Assembly: GCF_963675165.1 (NCBI RefSeq)
Contig: NC_087385.1
Location: 3,286,501-3,350,500 of the forward strand
DNA length: 64,000 nucleotides
Source of the DNA: Halichondria panicea
Taxonomy: Eukaryota; Porifera; Demospongiae; Suberitida; Halichondriidae
Direction: 5' to 3'
This document shows, in pieces, positions 32,749-43,400 of the stretch. Within the stretch, counting starts at the first letter, position 1; every line of letters begins with the position of its first letter. The notes under the pieces are model-generated. The model was not told the origin of the DNA. It ran no database searches and saw nothing but the letters and a program-made list of their open reading frames with translations. Position numbers and translations under genes: made by a program.

Positions 32749-33285
32749 AAAAACACCCGTTGCCGACCCCTCGGAATAACCATTATTCAAGCTCTATTTA
32801 CCGTTGCAACTATCTTCTTCATTGAATTTAGGTAAGTTTAATCTTGTATTGTACACATTTATCCCTTTTTCTCTGAAATGATTAATGTTTAGGTCGTATA
32901 CTTCAATATGCTTGTTGGTAAATCATGTGGTATCACCCCAAGCCAAAGAAAATTAGTCATACATCAGCTGGTAGAATTTAGTGCTAGAAAAAAGTTGAAT
33001 TAAAGAGCACCACTAAAGATCCCTTTTTTGGGAATACGCTAAGCGTTACAGAAATTTTAATTTTAGGCATACATTCCCTTATGATTGGTGATCACCCCAA
33101 GAGCATTAGTTTTGGATCAGGTGGATGTATAGCTTTTGTGTGCATGAATGTGTAGTCACCTATTTTTACCTCATAATTGTTATTGGCCCGGTAGTAGATT
33201 GTGGTGAAGGGCCTGTAGGCCCGAGATATTTAACTACTACAAATGCTGTTTCATCTATATTTTATATAGCAATACCTCGCAAGCC

Positions 33286-33423
33286 ATGAGTACGCTGAAG
33301 AAAAGAAGACAGAAGAATACCCCTCCTCTCTACACCCCTACACGTCACCGCCCTCGTAAATGTTATCGGCTGTTCCGGCTATATATACACCCTTGTATAC
33401 CTCACCAGCTTCTCTCCATCTAA
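33286..33423 (+). CDS. Small basic ORF (45 aa) inside the outer transposon
   Basis: ATG 33286 opens MSTLKKRRQKNTPPLYTPTR and continues HRPRKCYRLFRLYIHPC to a stop at 33421. The start is strongly basic. It is below normal ORF thresholds and I know no homologue. A downstream GTAAGT at 33485 might be a donor. It could be chance. Confidence 0.2.
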   Translation: MSTLKKRRQKNTPPLYTPTRHRPRKCYRLFRLYIHPCIPHQLLSI

Positions 33424-33937
33424 GACTGTCTGATTAGAGTGCTAAACTAATCATAATTATAGCTGTAATAATCATTTTTATCGTGTAAGTTTTTGTTAAT
33501 GTTGTTCGGTTTGATCCCACTCGTTTTACACTTAGAAAGCAACTAGCAGTGCTGTGGAGTGTTTTGCTGTCTCCAAGTGTATGTAATTATACTTAATGAA
33601 TTGGAAATTGAAATGTATGCTCACCAGCCTAGTATATATAGAAACTTCGTACAATTGATTCATCAAAAGTGAAAACAATTATTAAGAAAGTTACATGGTG
33701 TATTATGTATCTTGTCGTGTGAATGATCATGGTTATTGCCTCAAACTAGTGGACTTCTTGATGGTTTTCTTTTTCGTTGGCAGCAAAAGAGAAGCCTCTG
33801 ACAGTCACAAATACATTCACAATTTCAGGGAACTAAGCATCCTCTGATGATTTTATATCTACTGGGAAACAAGTATCCAATACCACTAGCTCTGCACATT
33901 CTTCTTACTATTACCATGTACCGATGCACTGTTGATT

Positions 33938-34084
33938 TAGTCTCGAATACCCGCCTCAACCTAAAAGCTTGAAGCTTTTAGGTAGTCTGGCCCCAGACCA
34001 CTCCCTTGCACGTGATCTGACATGTCCCCGGGAGGAGTCTGGCCTCGAGACTAGCTTTTAGGTTGAGGCGGGTATTCGAGACTA
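33938..34084. mobile_element. MULE-like foldback MITE, 9-bp TSD CTGTTGATT
   Basis: Inverted ends TAGTCTCGAATACCCGCCTC of about 31 bp. The 9-bp duplication CTGTTGATT lies at 33929-33937 and 34085-34093. A 9-bp duplication with long ends is typical of Mutator-like elements. Confidence 0.8.
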
Positions 34085-34211
34085 CTGTTGATTGTGTCTC
34101 TTTCCCTCTTTATGCAATGTCATTTGAGGCAAGAAAAGAAGACAAGAAAGCGAGGCGCGGATGTTTTCCGAGGCCCACTTCCGTTTCCAATCCCTCTCTC
34201 CTACATCTATG

Positions 34212-34371
34212 GTGGTTCCAAAAGAACGGCGGCTGATTCATGAGACTAATCAGAGGCTAGGCAGAGCAGTCTCTGTGTCTCGGTTTAGAGTCAAGTCAGG
34301 TGTGGAAACCACTCCCGTTCTGAGTAAAAATAATTGATTGTCTATCGGCACAGCTTTGTATCAGTTTCAGG
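34212..34371 (+). promoter_or_regulatory. Presumed SEH1 5' region, abutting a transposon end
   Basis: Only 160 bp separate the right end of the GGATTGGAAACG-family element from the SEH1 ATG. The first 37 bp (34212-34248) also occur at 28242-28278. No TATA box is obvious. Whether transcription starts here, or inside the transposon, cannot be told. Confidence 0.4.
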
Positions 34372-34482
34372 ATGTTCACAGCAAAACAGGTATCTGTGGA
34401 TCATAAAGATTTGATCCACGATGTCTCCTATGACTTCTATGGCAAGAGAATGGCAACGTGCTCTAGTGATCAAAGTGTAAAG
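34372..34482 (+). CDS. SEH1: SEH1 exon 1
   Basis: 37 codons from ATG 34372, ending [10 protein letters not shown] in phase 0 before GTCAGC. It encodes the first blade strands, including HKDLIHDV. Confidence 0.93.
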
Positions 34483-37400
34483 GTCAGCTAGCTATCTTAT
34501 TACAGCGCCACCCAATATACAAGCGCCAGGTAAATATTTTCCTGCCGCTTAAATCGAGGCTATACATCTAATTGATGCAGCTATGTATTACTTCTTTTAC
34601 GTTTTATCGCTAAGTACCACGTACCTTATTTGGGCGGAGTCCAACAAACACTGCGCTCATGGTTTGGTATCAGTTCATATAGCAGTTCTGTTCCACATTT
34701 GCGGCCCTATCAGATTGGTGGGAAACCTTACAGCTCAATTTACCTGACAAGGCGGGCTGGACTGTATTTCTCCAGAGAATGCAGAAACAGCTCCTGCTGG
34801 ATATCTAGGCTACTAGAAAAGAAGCATAATCTATCTAAGTAGCATCTATGAATGAAGCTTAAACAGTAGCATCTTTGTATTAATTTATTAATAGGACTTG
34901 TCTTTGTTTTAGTTTTGTTGTGCTACCAATAAGGACAAAACCTGTGTTATGTGTGACAGTGCCTTCTTTGGTCATCGAAAAGCTTGTAATCTTATAGCTG
35001 GTTGTACTTCTCCTTGTACTAGATGTCTAACTATTATGAAAAAGTTTATTTCTGCGACTGCCTGCACTAAATCTTGTATTACAGGCTATTTAAGGTTACG
35101 GTATACTGTTCCACCCACGCTCAAATTTGCGTGGGTGTTCAATGCAGTACACTAGTAAAATGGCTCTCATCTGGCAATGGTCACTTGGTGTCAATTCTAA
35201 GCACCAGGAAACCCCTCCTTACCGTATAGTCTGCTGTTTCTTATTATACAAATAAAGGGGCAGGGTGACTCGAAGAGTTTTTCCCAAGAGAGTAAGTTGA
35301 AACAAAGTTACGGCCATTTCTAGCTGTTTTTGTAGGCTAATATGGCGACTGTAGAGTAGTAACAAGGATATATTTTTTGCTGTAAGGTCTCTATGAACAA
35401 GATCTCTTCGAGTCGCCCTCCAGTAAGTCTTTAGGCATCAAATAGTGGTCAGAAAGACAACCTGGAAGCTATGCAGTCAACAAAACTTGACGCTAAATTT
35501 TCAGTTTTTTCTAGCTGACCTCAGACCTTTTCATTGATAATCATTGCTAGTTACAAAAATAATGTAGTGATGAGAAATAAAGAAAATAAATATCTTATGA
35601 ATTATTCATGAGCAATTAGTATACCGTAACCTTATAAGAGTTCTGAGGTCTTTCTTGAATTCCAAAACAACTAGACAATAGCATCCCAAAGAGTTAATTA
35701 TTTCTTTATGTAGCACCCTTGAGCCATGCGGTTGTCAGCCACTTGAGATTAAACAATATTCATACTCTGTCTCAAACCAGTGGAACGAAACTGCTACATG
35801 TACTGCTACACAACCCAGAGCGTAGCGTTGGTTGGACTCCGCCCAACTACACGTACCCGTGTTGCTGGAAAATCACATTACTTTTTGTGGCGCTGTATGG
35901 GTATGCAAAATTTATTAGCGCTAACTCGACATTAGAAAGAACGCCTGGTCAGGTTCCAATATAAAATTCGTGTATAATGTTCCTCAAATTTCGTCGACCG
36001 ATAATTACAGTATAGTACAGGATGTTCACTCCTGTAATAAGTCATGAATACATAATCACGTGAACCTACCATAATGAATGATACCGTGTATAGTAGTGGG
36101 TTAGTTTATTTCCGGGGTTCAAAACATTGGTTACGGTCAACCGTTTGCTCATTATTCATGAGCTAGATCTAGTGATATTTTCCAGCTAGAATGAGCTGGA
36201 AGTCCAGCTGTAACGCAGTAGTCATTTCATGGCTTGAATAGACATTTTTACTATAAAGCTTAGGTACAGTCTACTGTAGCTTCACTATATGCAGGGCGGG
36301 TCGAAGAGATATTTCGAAAAAAGGTTACTGAAAGCTCGCAAGAGGCTGTTTTCCTTGGCTCTGGCCGCCATTTTAAGTGGAGTTAGTTATAGTTGTGACA
36401 CATGTCTACATATTATTATTTTGTGAGAGTTTGTTGGCCTGGAAAGAAAAAACGCTTCGACCCGCCTTCCAGAACGGTAAGAAGCATCATATAAGAGCAA
36501 AAACACAGAGCTAGAAGTGTTTTTGGAAGTTTAAAATGACTGCTAGTTTTGTTATGTTTCTAGTAACTTGATGATCGCTCAGGGATTCCACTGGAAAATG
36601 TTTTGAAGACTGATACTTGTCATACAGGATGATACGTATAGTACACCAATATAATTATTTATCATGTGTGTGCTGCAAATTTTTATTATGGCATTTATAG
36701 TTTCACAAAAATAGTTATAATAAAATTATGTATATTCATGAGCAAACTGTTTACCGCAACCTTAAGAATCATTTTTAAGTCAGTTTGTGGGTGCGTGGTG
36801 CACTGCAGGGTCAAATCTTTGTGCGGTATTCTGCCACTAATAATCATATTCACTGCTGCTTTGGTCGTGTTGGTCATGTACATGTACCGTATAGCATTCG
36901 TGGTTGAGCACTCTCTAGTAGGCCTTGACCAATATTATTGTGCTAGTTGGTGCGGTGGAGCATTGAGCATTGTGCCAGCCTATACAATATGCCAGCCTAT
37001 AATAATAGGCAAAAATATTTTCGCGTGTATTAATTTCTGCTATTTCTGCGAATGAGAGTAAAATCGCAAAAATTAGTACTCGCAAATAATTGGCCGCCCT
37101 CTTGTTTAATGTGTCCAGATCGACATTTCACAAATATTATACCGTACTTAACCGTCGAACCGCCCATATCAAATAACTGCCCACCCCCTACTTTTGCCTG
37201 AAAGTCCTGTAGAGGCCCAGGGAGGTACGACATCCGCGTGTCTTTAACACACACATTCCGAACTTTGACCTAAGGAATGTGTGTCAAAACGTTTCCTTTG
37301 ACACACGGATGTCGTACCTCCTCTGGTAGAGGCCTATTTGCAATCGTAGACGCGCCCACTATTGCGCATGCCTATAATTGTGTAAAGGTCAACAGGATGC

Positions 37401-40400
37401 ATGATTTTTATTTGAGATAGCTAGCTAGAGATAGAGCTAGACTAATAAGAGTAGATAGAGCTAGATTGCTAGCTCAGAAACAATGACTTTAACTATATAG
37501 TTGTACAAGTTTGTTGGATCTATTCTAGAACAGACATCAAGCGTTCAAGATTACACTGTTTCCCTCTGAACACCAGATTAGAACACATGGTCTACAGCCC
37601 TATTCCTCTTGTGGCAGAGTGTCTTCTTTCTCATCATTCTTGCATACATGTATCCTTTTAAGTCTGTTATCTGTATGTACATATGTACGTGTTGTTGATC
37701 TACTGACAGTGTTAATTGAGTTAGGTGGGCGCTTGCAAGGTTCAGTGCCACATAATCAAATATCCGCCCACCCCTTGTTTAGCCTATCAAAACATAATAT
37801 TATGGGCGATTCGACGGTTAAGTATGGTACCAGCAAAATGTGCAAAACTGTAAAAACGCAAACAAATCTACGTGTGAAAATATGTCACCTTAAGGTATTA
37901 TAATAGGCAATAATTATTTTTACCAAATTTTGGTAGAAAGTATGATTTTATAGAAGCACTGTAACCTCAATAGCATGAGTAATGCTAATACTGAGTATAA
38001 TACGTATGGAAGGTGCTATAGTAGTACTACTAGATCAACTTTTTCTAAGATTTCTTTCACCAATAATATAGTTCCTTAGAAGATTATGTAAAAGCGTCTG
38101 TGATGTTGCAGTATAATGATTTTTATTGAGACTAACGGGTAATAATTAAGTACAATGCATGAGACTTGGAGACTAGACTAATAGGCAACATTTTGAGCAT
38201 AATTTTAATTGGGCAAGTCTTCTTCTCTAGTCACTTCGTGGATACTATTTTCGTTGCGGCTTGCACTGCAGTTAAAGGTAGGTCACGTGGGTAAAATATT
38301 CGTGATCAGACTGCCAACCACGAAAACCGCAAGTATTTTGTCCCCCGGAAATTACCAGCTATACGGTATGTCCTGTATACATGTGTGAACGTGACTACCG
38401 TATAGCATGTATATTTTGAGGGTATAAAATGTTTGCGGTTTTTGCTGATCAAATATGTACCGCGAACATTTATACCCATGAATTAATATCGCATGCACGC
38501 ATGTAGCCTCCTTCACAAGGCCTCAACAAGGAGGCCTGCTACTGACTGCTATATAGCGCATGCGCAAAATTATTGGACAATTTCCCCATAAAGTTTCCCA
38601 TTAAACAGAAATTAAGAGAATACCGTTAGACTAGTGATCCCTTCTAGTGGTGGCTATCTCAAGAACCGTTCACTTTCAGCCAAAAATTCTTTTACCATGT
38701 AATAGTAGACAGTTTGAAATGTCTTTGTAAAAGAACAAGACGTGTAGCATAGAAAAGATTGAAAGTGATGATTTCAAAATGCTGCTGGGCGAGGCCAGAT
38801 GAGACCCCAGATGTGATATCACAGTCAATTACCGTATTACTAGAATATTGTGCTGGTGAAAAACCTTTGCAAATGAGCCAAATCAACAGAAAATTTAACC
38901 CTTTGCGATCTAACTATTGCCTTCTGGCAAGGATCGTGTGTATATATATTTACTAGTTAAGTTTTGCTGATTTTATTGTTGCGAATTGATCGTCCATCGC
39001 AAACTTCGCAAATTAATGTTTGATGCTCGCAAAACATTCTAGTAATACGATAGTGCTTATTAAATTCCTTGCTGCTTTATAGGAAGGACTATTATATTGC
39101 AAAGCATGCAGAATAGCAAACCATTTAGTTGTAGACTGTTGAAGCTGACTGAAAATTTGTACCAGTGCACATCGTAATGTGCGTTGCTAGCTAGGATCAC
39201 ACAAAAAACAAAAACGGTTTAGCCTTTTGTTTAGAAAAACATTTGACCTATTTTTCAGCAAAATTTTCTGGTGATTAGCCTCGCTCCTGATAATGCACTG
39301 TGGTCATAATTATGACATACAGAAAGTTGTCCTCTGGAGAGAGGATAAATATACCAACTCATATTTACTGCCTCCTAATTGTTTATAGCACTCCTCATTA
39401 GTCCTTATTACTTCATTTAGCAGCAGCTTGCTCATTGAACAGCTGCGGATGATTTTCTAGTATCTAATGACTAGTTGTCCATGAGCCCTCAGACACTTGT
39501 AATACCCTCATCACATGCACAGTGCCTTTGAGCATCTAAACCCCATAGACACGTCTAATTAACTCACTTAGATATAGTGCACATGCACAAACCTTGCCCT
39601 AGAGGCTTGACTACAGTACAATTACTCGACAACGGGATAGTAGGTATACTAAGTAAATTGTAGGTATACAGTAGACTCTCGTTAATTCGGTCACCCTTGG
39701 GACATTGCAGCGGAATAGCATGGTGCACATGGTGTATTTCAGAAAATAGCCTCGGCTAAAAGAACGACCTTACCTCGAATCTAATGACGGTTCTGTCTCA
39801 AGATAATGAATCATTCTGCTCTCTATTTAAGTGTATGTTCCAAACCATACCCAAAACGTCATATCCGTCCGTTAAAATTACAACCTAGTTTGGAGCAGCC
39901 AGTACTGTCTAGTATACGGAATAGCGAGTAGCCGCATTTCAGGGTGAGTTTTATGCAGTAAACATCTAGCTAGCAATTCATGACAAACCAAATGGCCGAT
40001 ATATCGAGGTGGCCTTATTTCAGAGAGCCGGAATAGCGAGAGTCGATCTACTGTACTAACCGTTAGTATACCGTACAGCGAGAAAATTTCGCGTTTTTCG
40101 AGGGCAGACAGAAGACGTAAAAATTTAAACTGGGATAAACTCCCTCGCACCGGTATTTCACAGGCAAAGCTATTGGTGGGTGTGGTTTCCTGGCATTGAA
40201 ACGTGATTATTAGAAAATGTCTGCTGAGGGCTCTGCATGGAGCCAAATAGTGAACATTTCCACTATATACGGTACTTCCTTTGAGGCACGTTTCCCATGT
40301 ATTTCCCGTGTAGATCTGAGCATAGATTGAATAGGGAGAGGGATTGGAAACGGAAGTAGCGTCACGTGACATTTTACATTGAATTTGCAGCATGGCACCA

Positions 40401-43400
40401 GAGAGCCTTTGATGTCTTTTGTGAAGAGAGCTAGAGGTACAAAACACGCTATGAGATCTTTATGTACCTAGAATACTTCTAATAATAGCTAAGACTGTGC
40501 AACTCATCGGTGTACTCTGTCCCATAATGGTCTCAAGTGTCAGTTGGAAGTGCAAGTTTAGTACAAATGTAGTATAATCTAGCAGACAAGATTTTACCAA
40601 CGTTAGATACACAGCCTCGATTAAACCCCGGCGTAACGCGGATAATTCGAGGTAACTTCCGTTTCTAATCCCTATTCAATCTATGATCTGAGCAACTTGT
40701 GTAAGGTCCTATTAGGACATGCAAAAGTCAATTTGTAGTTTCTCAGGCTATTATAGCAAGCAGATTGAAGCTTTTGATAAATTATTAAGGATAATGATTT
40801 CAATTGAAAACACACCCCCAACTTTCTCAATAAGCGGAAGTGCATAATTAGTCATATTTTTATATTCATGACCAGAAAACCATACAAATATCTTTCTTTT
40901 ATTGCCTCTAATTTGAGGTCACGTGATATTTAAATTTTGTAAATCAGTAGCGCGAGGGCCTGAGAAACTACAAATTGACTTTGCATGGCCGTTAATAAAA
41001 TAAAACAATTACAGCTGTAATGAGATTTTTGTGAGTGGTCATGACTACTGAAAGCACGTTGGTCACTCATCATAATGTTTTATGGAGGAATGTGCATGCA
41101 CGGATAAAGAATAAAAGATATGCGGAAACTTACAGAGCTATCCTTGCTCTCCACACTCGGCTAGCCTAGTGACACTAGAAAGGAGAATGAGTCGAAGCAA
41201 TAAATGAGCCATAAACCTGATTCCTCTGTCTTGATGCAGCATGCATAGCGTTTAGCTACTACAACCCATAAATATCAGGAGATATTACACACAAGAAATA
41301 AACGCACAAGAATACAACAGGTAGATAAAAGTGCTGACTCAGCGGGTTGGATGTGTTTGAATATATATATATATATATACTGTAGATCACATAGGGGCAC
41401 GTGACCATGCGACCTCAGTTCTAACTAGAATTTGACTTGACTGCCACCATAATTATAATTATGTTTTTTCGTTCTTTCCAGCGAGACACTAGTCTCGCTG
41501 GAAAGAACGCATGTTAGTGTGCATCAAATTAAGCTTTTAATACAGGTTTTTGATCTTCATGAAGATGGTCAGTGGCAGTGCACAGCCACATGGAAGGTAG
41601 TAAATCACGTTCAACAATAATTATAAGTTAGTTGTGTAATCCCCTGCTACAGTGCCATTCAGGGTCAGTGTGGAAAGTGTCGTGGGCGCATCCTGAATTT
41701 GGCCAAGTGTTGGCCACGTGCTCCTTTGATCGCACTGTCGCTATCTGGGAAGAGCAAGGTTAGTACCGTATATGTTCTAATTTATCTGACAACAAAAAAT
41801 AATTATTTTGGAAATTGTCCTGGTATAACGTATAATTCAAACATATTTTTATAGAGCATGTGAAGTGTCCGGAATGATTAGAACAAGCATGCTGCATGCG
41901 AGCTAGATAAGTTTAATAGAACAGTGTGCGACTGAATAGTTGCACTATAGTAACTCAACTTTTCATTAATAATTATTAAAGCACCAGAGTGTCCGTTGTG
42001 TTATAACAACGAAAACTGCCCAGAAGAGTGAAGTGCTCCGATAAAATAATTAGAAGATAATTATACGGGGTGCAGCTGGCTCCTAGGAACAAGCTCTCAA
42101 CTTTCAATATATTTTACAGTTACAGAGAAAAAATCTCCACTAGCGACCTCATCTGACACTCATTGGGTAAGTAGCTCTGTTTTCAACTTGATTCATGTAT
42201 AGTTATTAATTCGTATAGGTTAAGCGGGCCAGCTTGGTGGACAGCAGAACTGAGGTCAATGATGTGAAATTTGCTCCCAGAAATTTAGGACTTCAACTGG
42301 TGAGAAATGCTGAGTTAATCTGTGTCTGAATGCTATTGTTGAAATATCAGGCTACATGCTCTACTGATGGGCAACTACGCATATATGAAGCTCCTGATGT
42401 CATGAACCTCAGCCAGTGGTCGTTAATGGTAATGTCATCTACACGGTGTTTTTCACTAGTACATGCATGTATACTTGTATGTATTACTTTCAGATTTAGT
42501 TTGAGAGCGTACACAGAGCGTACCCGCATGTTGTCAGTGTTCAGTGTAGCAGAGTGCTTTGAGCGGAATATTGCACATGTACGTTTTGACTTTAAAAAAG
42601 GTTGTCACACTTTTCTTCTGCTATTATTGTGCATGTTTCCTATTCTGATACACTGGAGCATAATAGAAGGCAAGCACACGCTGTTTCAGCCGCCTTTTCT
42701 AGGGAGAGTCCGTCTGAGCACATTAGTCCAGAGGTCATTGCACAATGGATGTTAATTGTCATTACGTCAGTATCAAATCAGAACGCATGCAAAAGGTCAA
42801 CAGCTATGAATTTTTGTTTGGCTTGCCTCCAAGAATGTTGCTAAAAGAATAAACGAGTGTTGCAAGCGTGTGCTTGATAGTGCATACTGATCGTCTTAAA
42901 TGGCCTGTAGCTGAACAGTAGCCTCGAGACCAGTCGTTCGTTATCTGAAAGAACGCCTGGTCAAGTTCTAATGTGCAACTTGTCTAGCTGAGTCAGCGTT
43001 TTATAGCATCATAATGATATTCATGGGTAATACACCTTGGGCGGACCTTGTGCGGGCAATTACCGGTCCAAGAAATTCCTGGACCATAGAACGAGTGCTA
43101 CATTAGAACTTGACCAGGCGTTCTTTCAGATAACGAACGGAGTTGAGTGATCGCTAGTTGAGTCTTCGATAGTTGACGACCTTTGACCTATGAGATGGGT
43201 GTGGTTTGTTGGTAACCGCAGCTAGCTACCTAGTCTAGCTAGCGAGACCATGTACCATAATGAGAAGCAGCTTGCAAGATCAAGAATAGCTAGCTGGCTA
43301 GCCACTGAAGTGAAGTAAGAAGAGTTTAACTATAGTGAACCTGTAGATCTATCTCACCTGGTATTCATTGTGCAACCTGTACACATCGTCATCAGTCAAA

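Larger units (their letters stand above)
28607..32774. mobile_element. Transposon with Ulp1/PHD gene, 6-bp TSD AATAAC
   Basis: Ends are CCGAGGGGCCGGCAACG at the left and, mirrored, CCGAGGGGTCGGCAACG at the right. AATAAC flanks both sides (28601-28606, 32775-32780). Just inside each end is an array of GAAATC words. The element carries the Ulp1-PHD gene (+) and decayed coding pieces on the - strand (29110-29655). Ulp1 and PHD cargo is known from several eukaryotic DNA transposon superfamilies (Kolobok, Ginger, Zisupton, and similar). A 6-bp duplication does not fit Kolobok (TTAA); IS3EU or Dada would fit the length. No intact transposase was recognised. Confidence 0.75.
28347..34211. mobile_element. 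Outer GGATTGGAAACG-family transposon (5.9 kb with nested inserts)
   Basis: The left end is CATAGATGTAGGAGAGAGGG, the right end its mirror. The similarity continues inward through GGATTGGAAACGGAAGT and CATCCGCGCCTCGCTT on both sides (about 54 shared bases with one gap). The 7-bp flanks (GTATATG, GTGGTTC) do not match, unlike other members, so rearrangement of one flank or pairing of ends from two copies is possible. It contains the Ulp1/PHD element (28607-32774); its own interior is about 1.7 kb. Confidence 0.6.

Noticed and set aside
34630..35155. Frames in SEH1 intron 1, one cysteine-rich
   Set aside because: They lie in arms of an inverted repeat, show no recognised domain spacing, and have no partner exons.
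42330..42755. 141-aa frame over SEH1 exon 6 as an independent gene
   Set aside because: Only 42351-42428 matches SEH1; the remainder is intron read-through past a GT donor.
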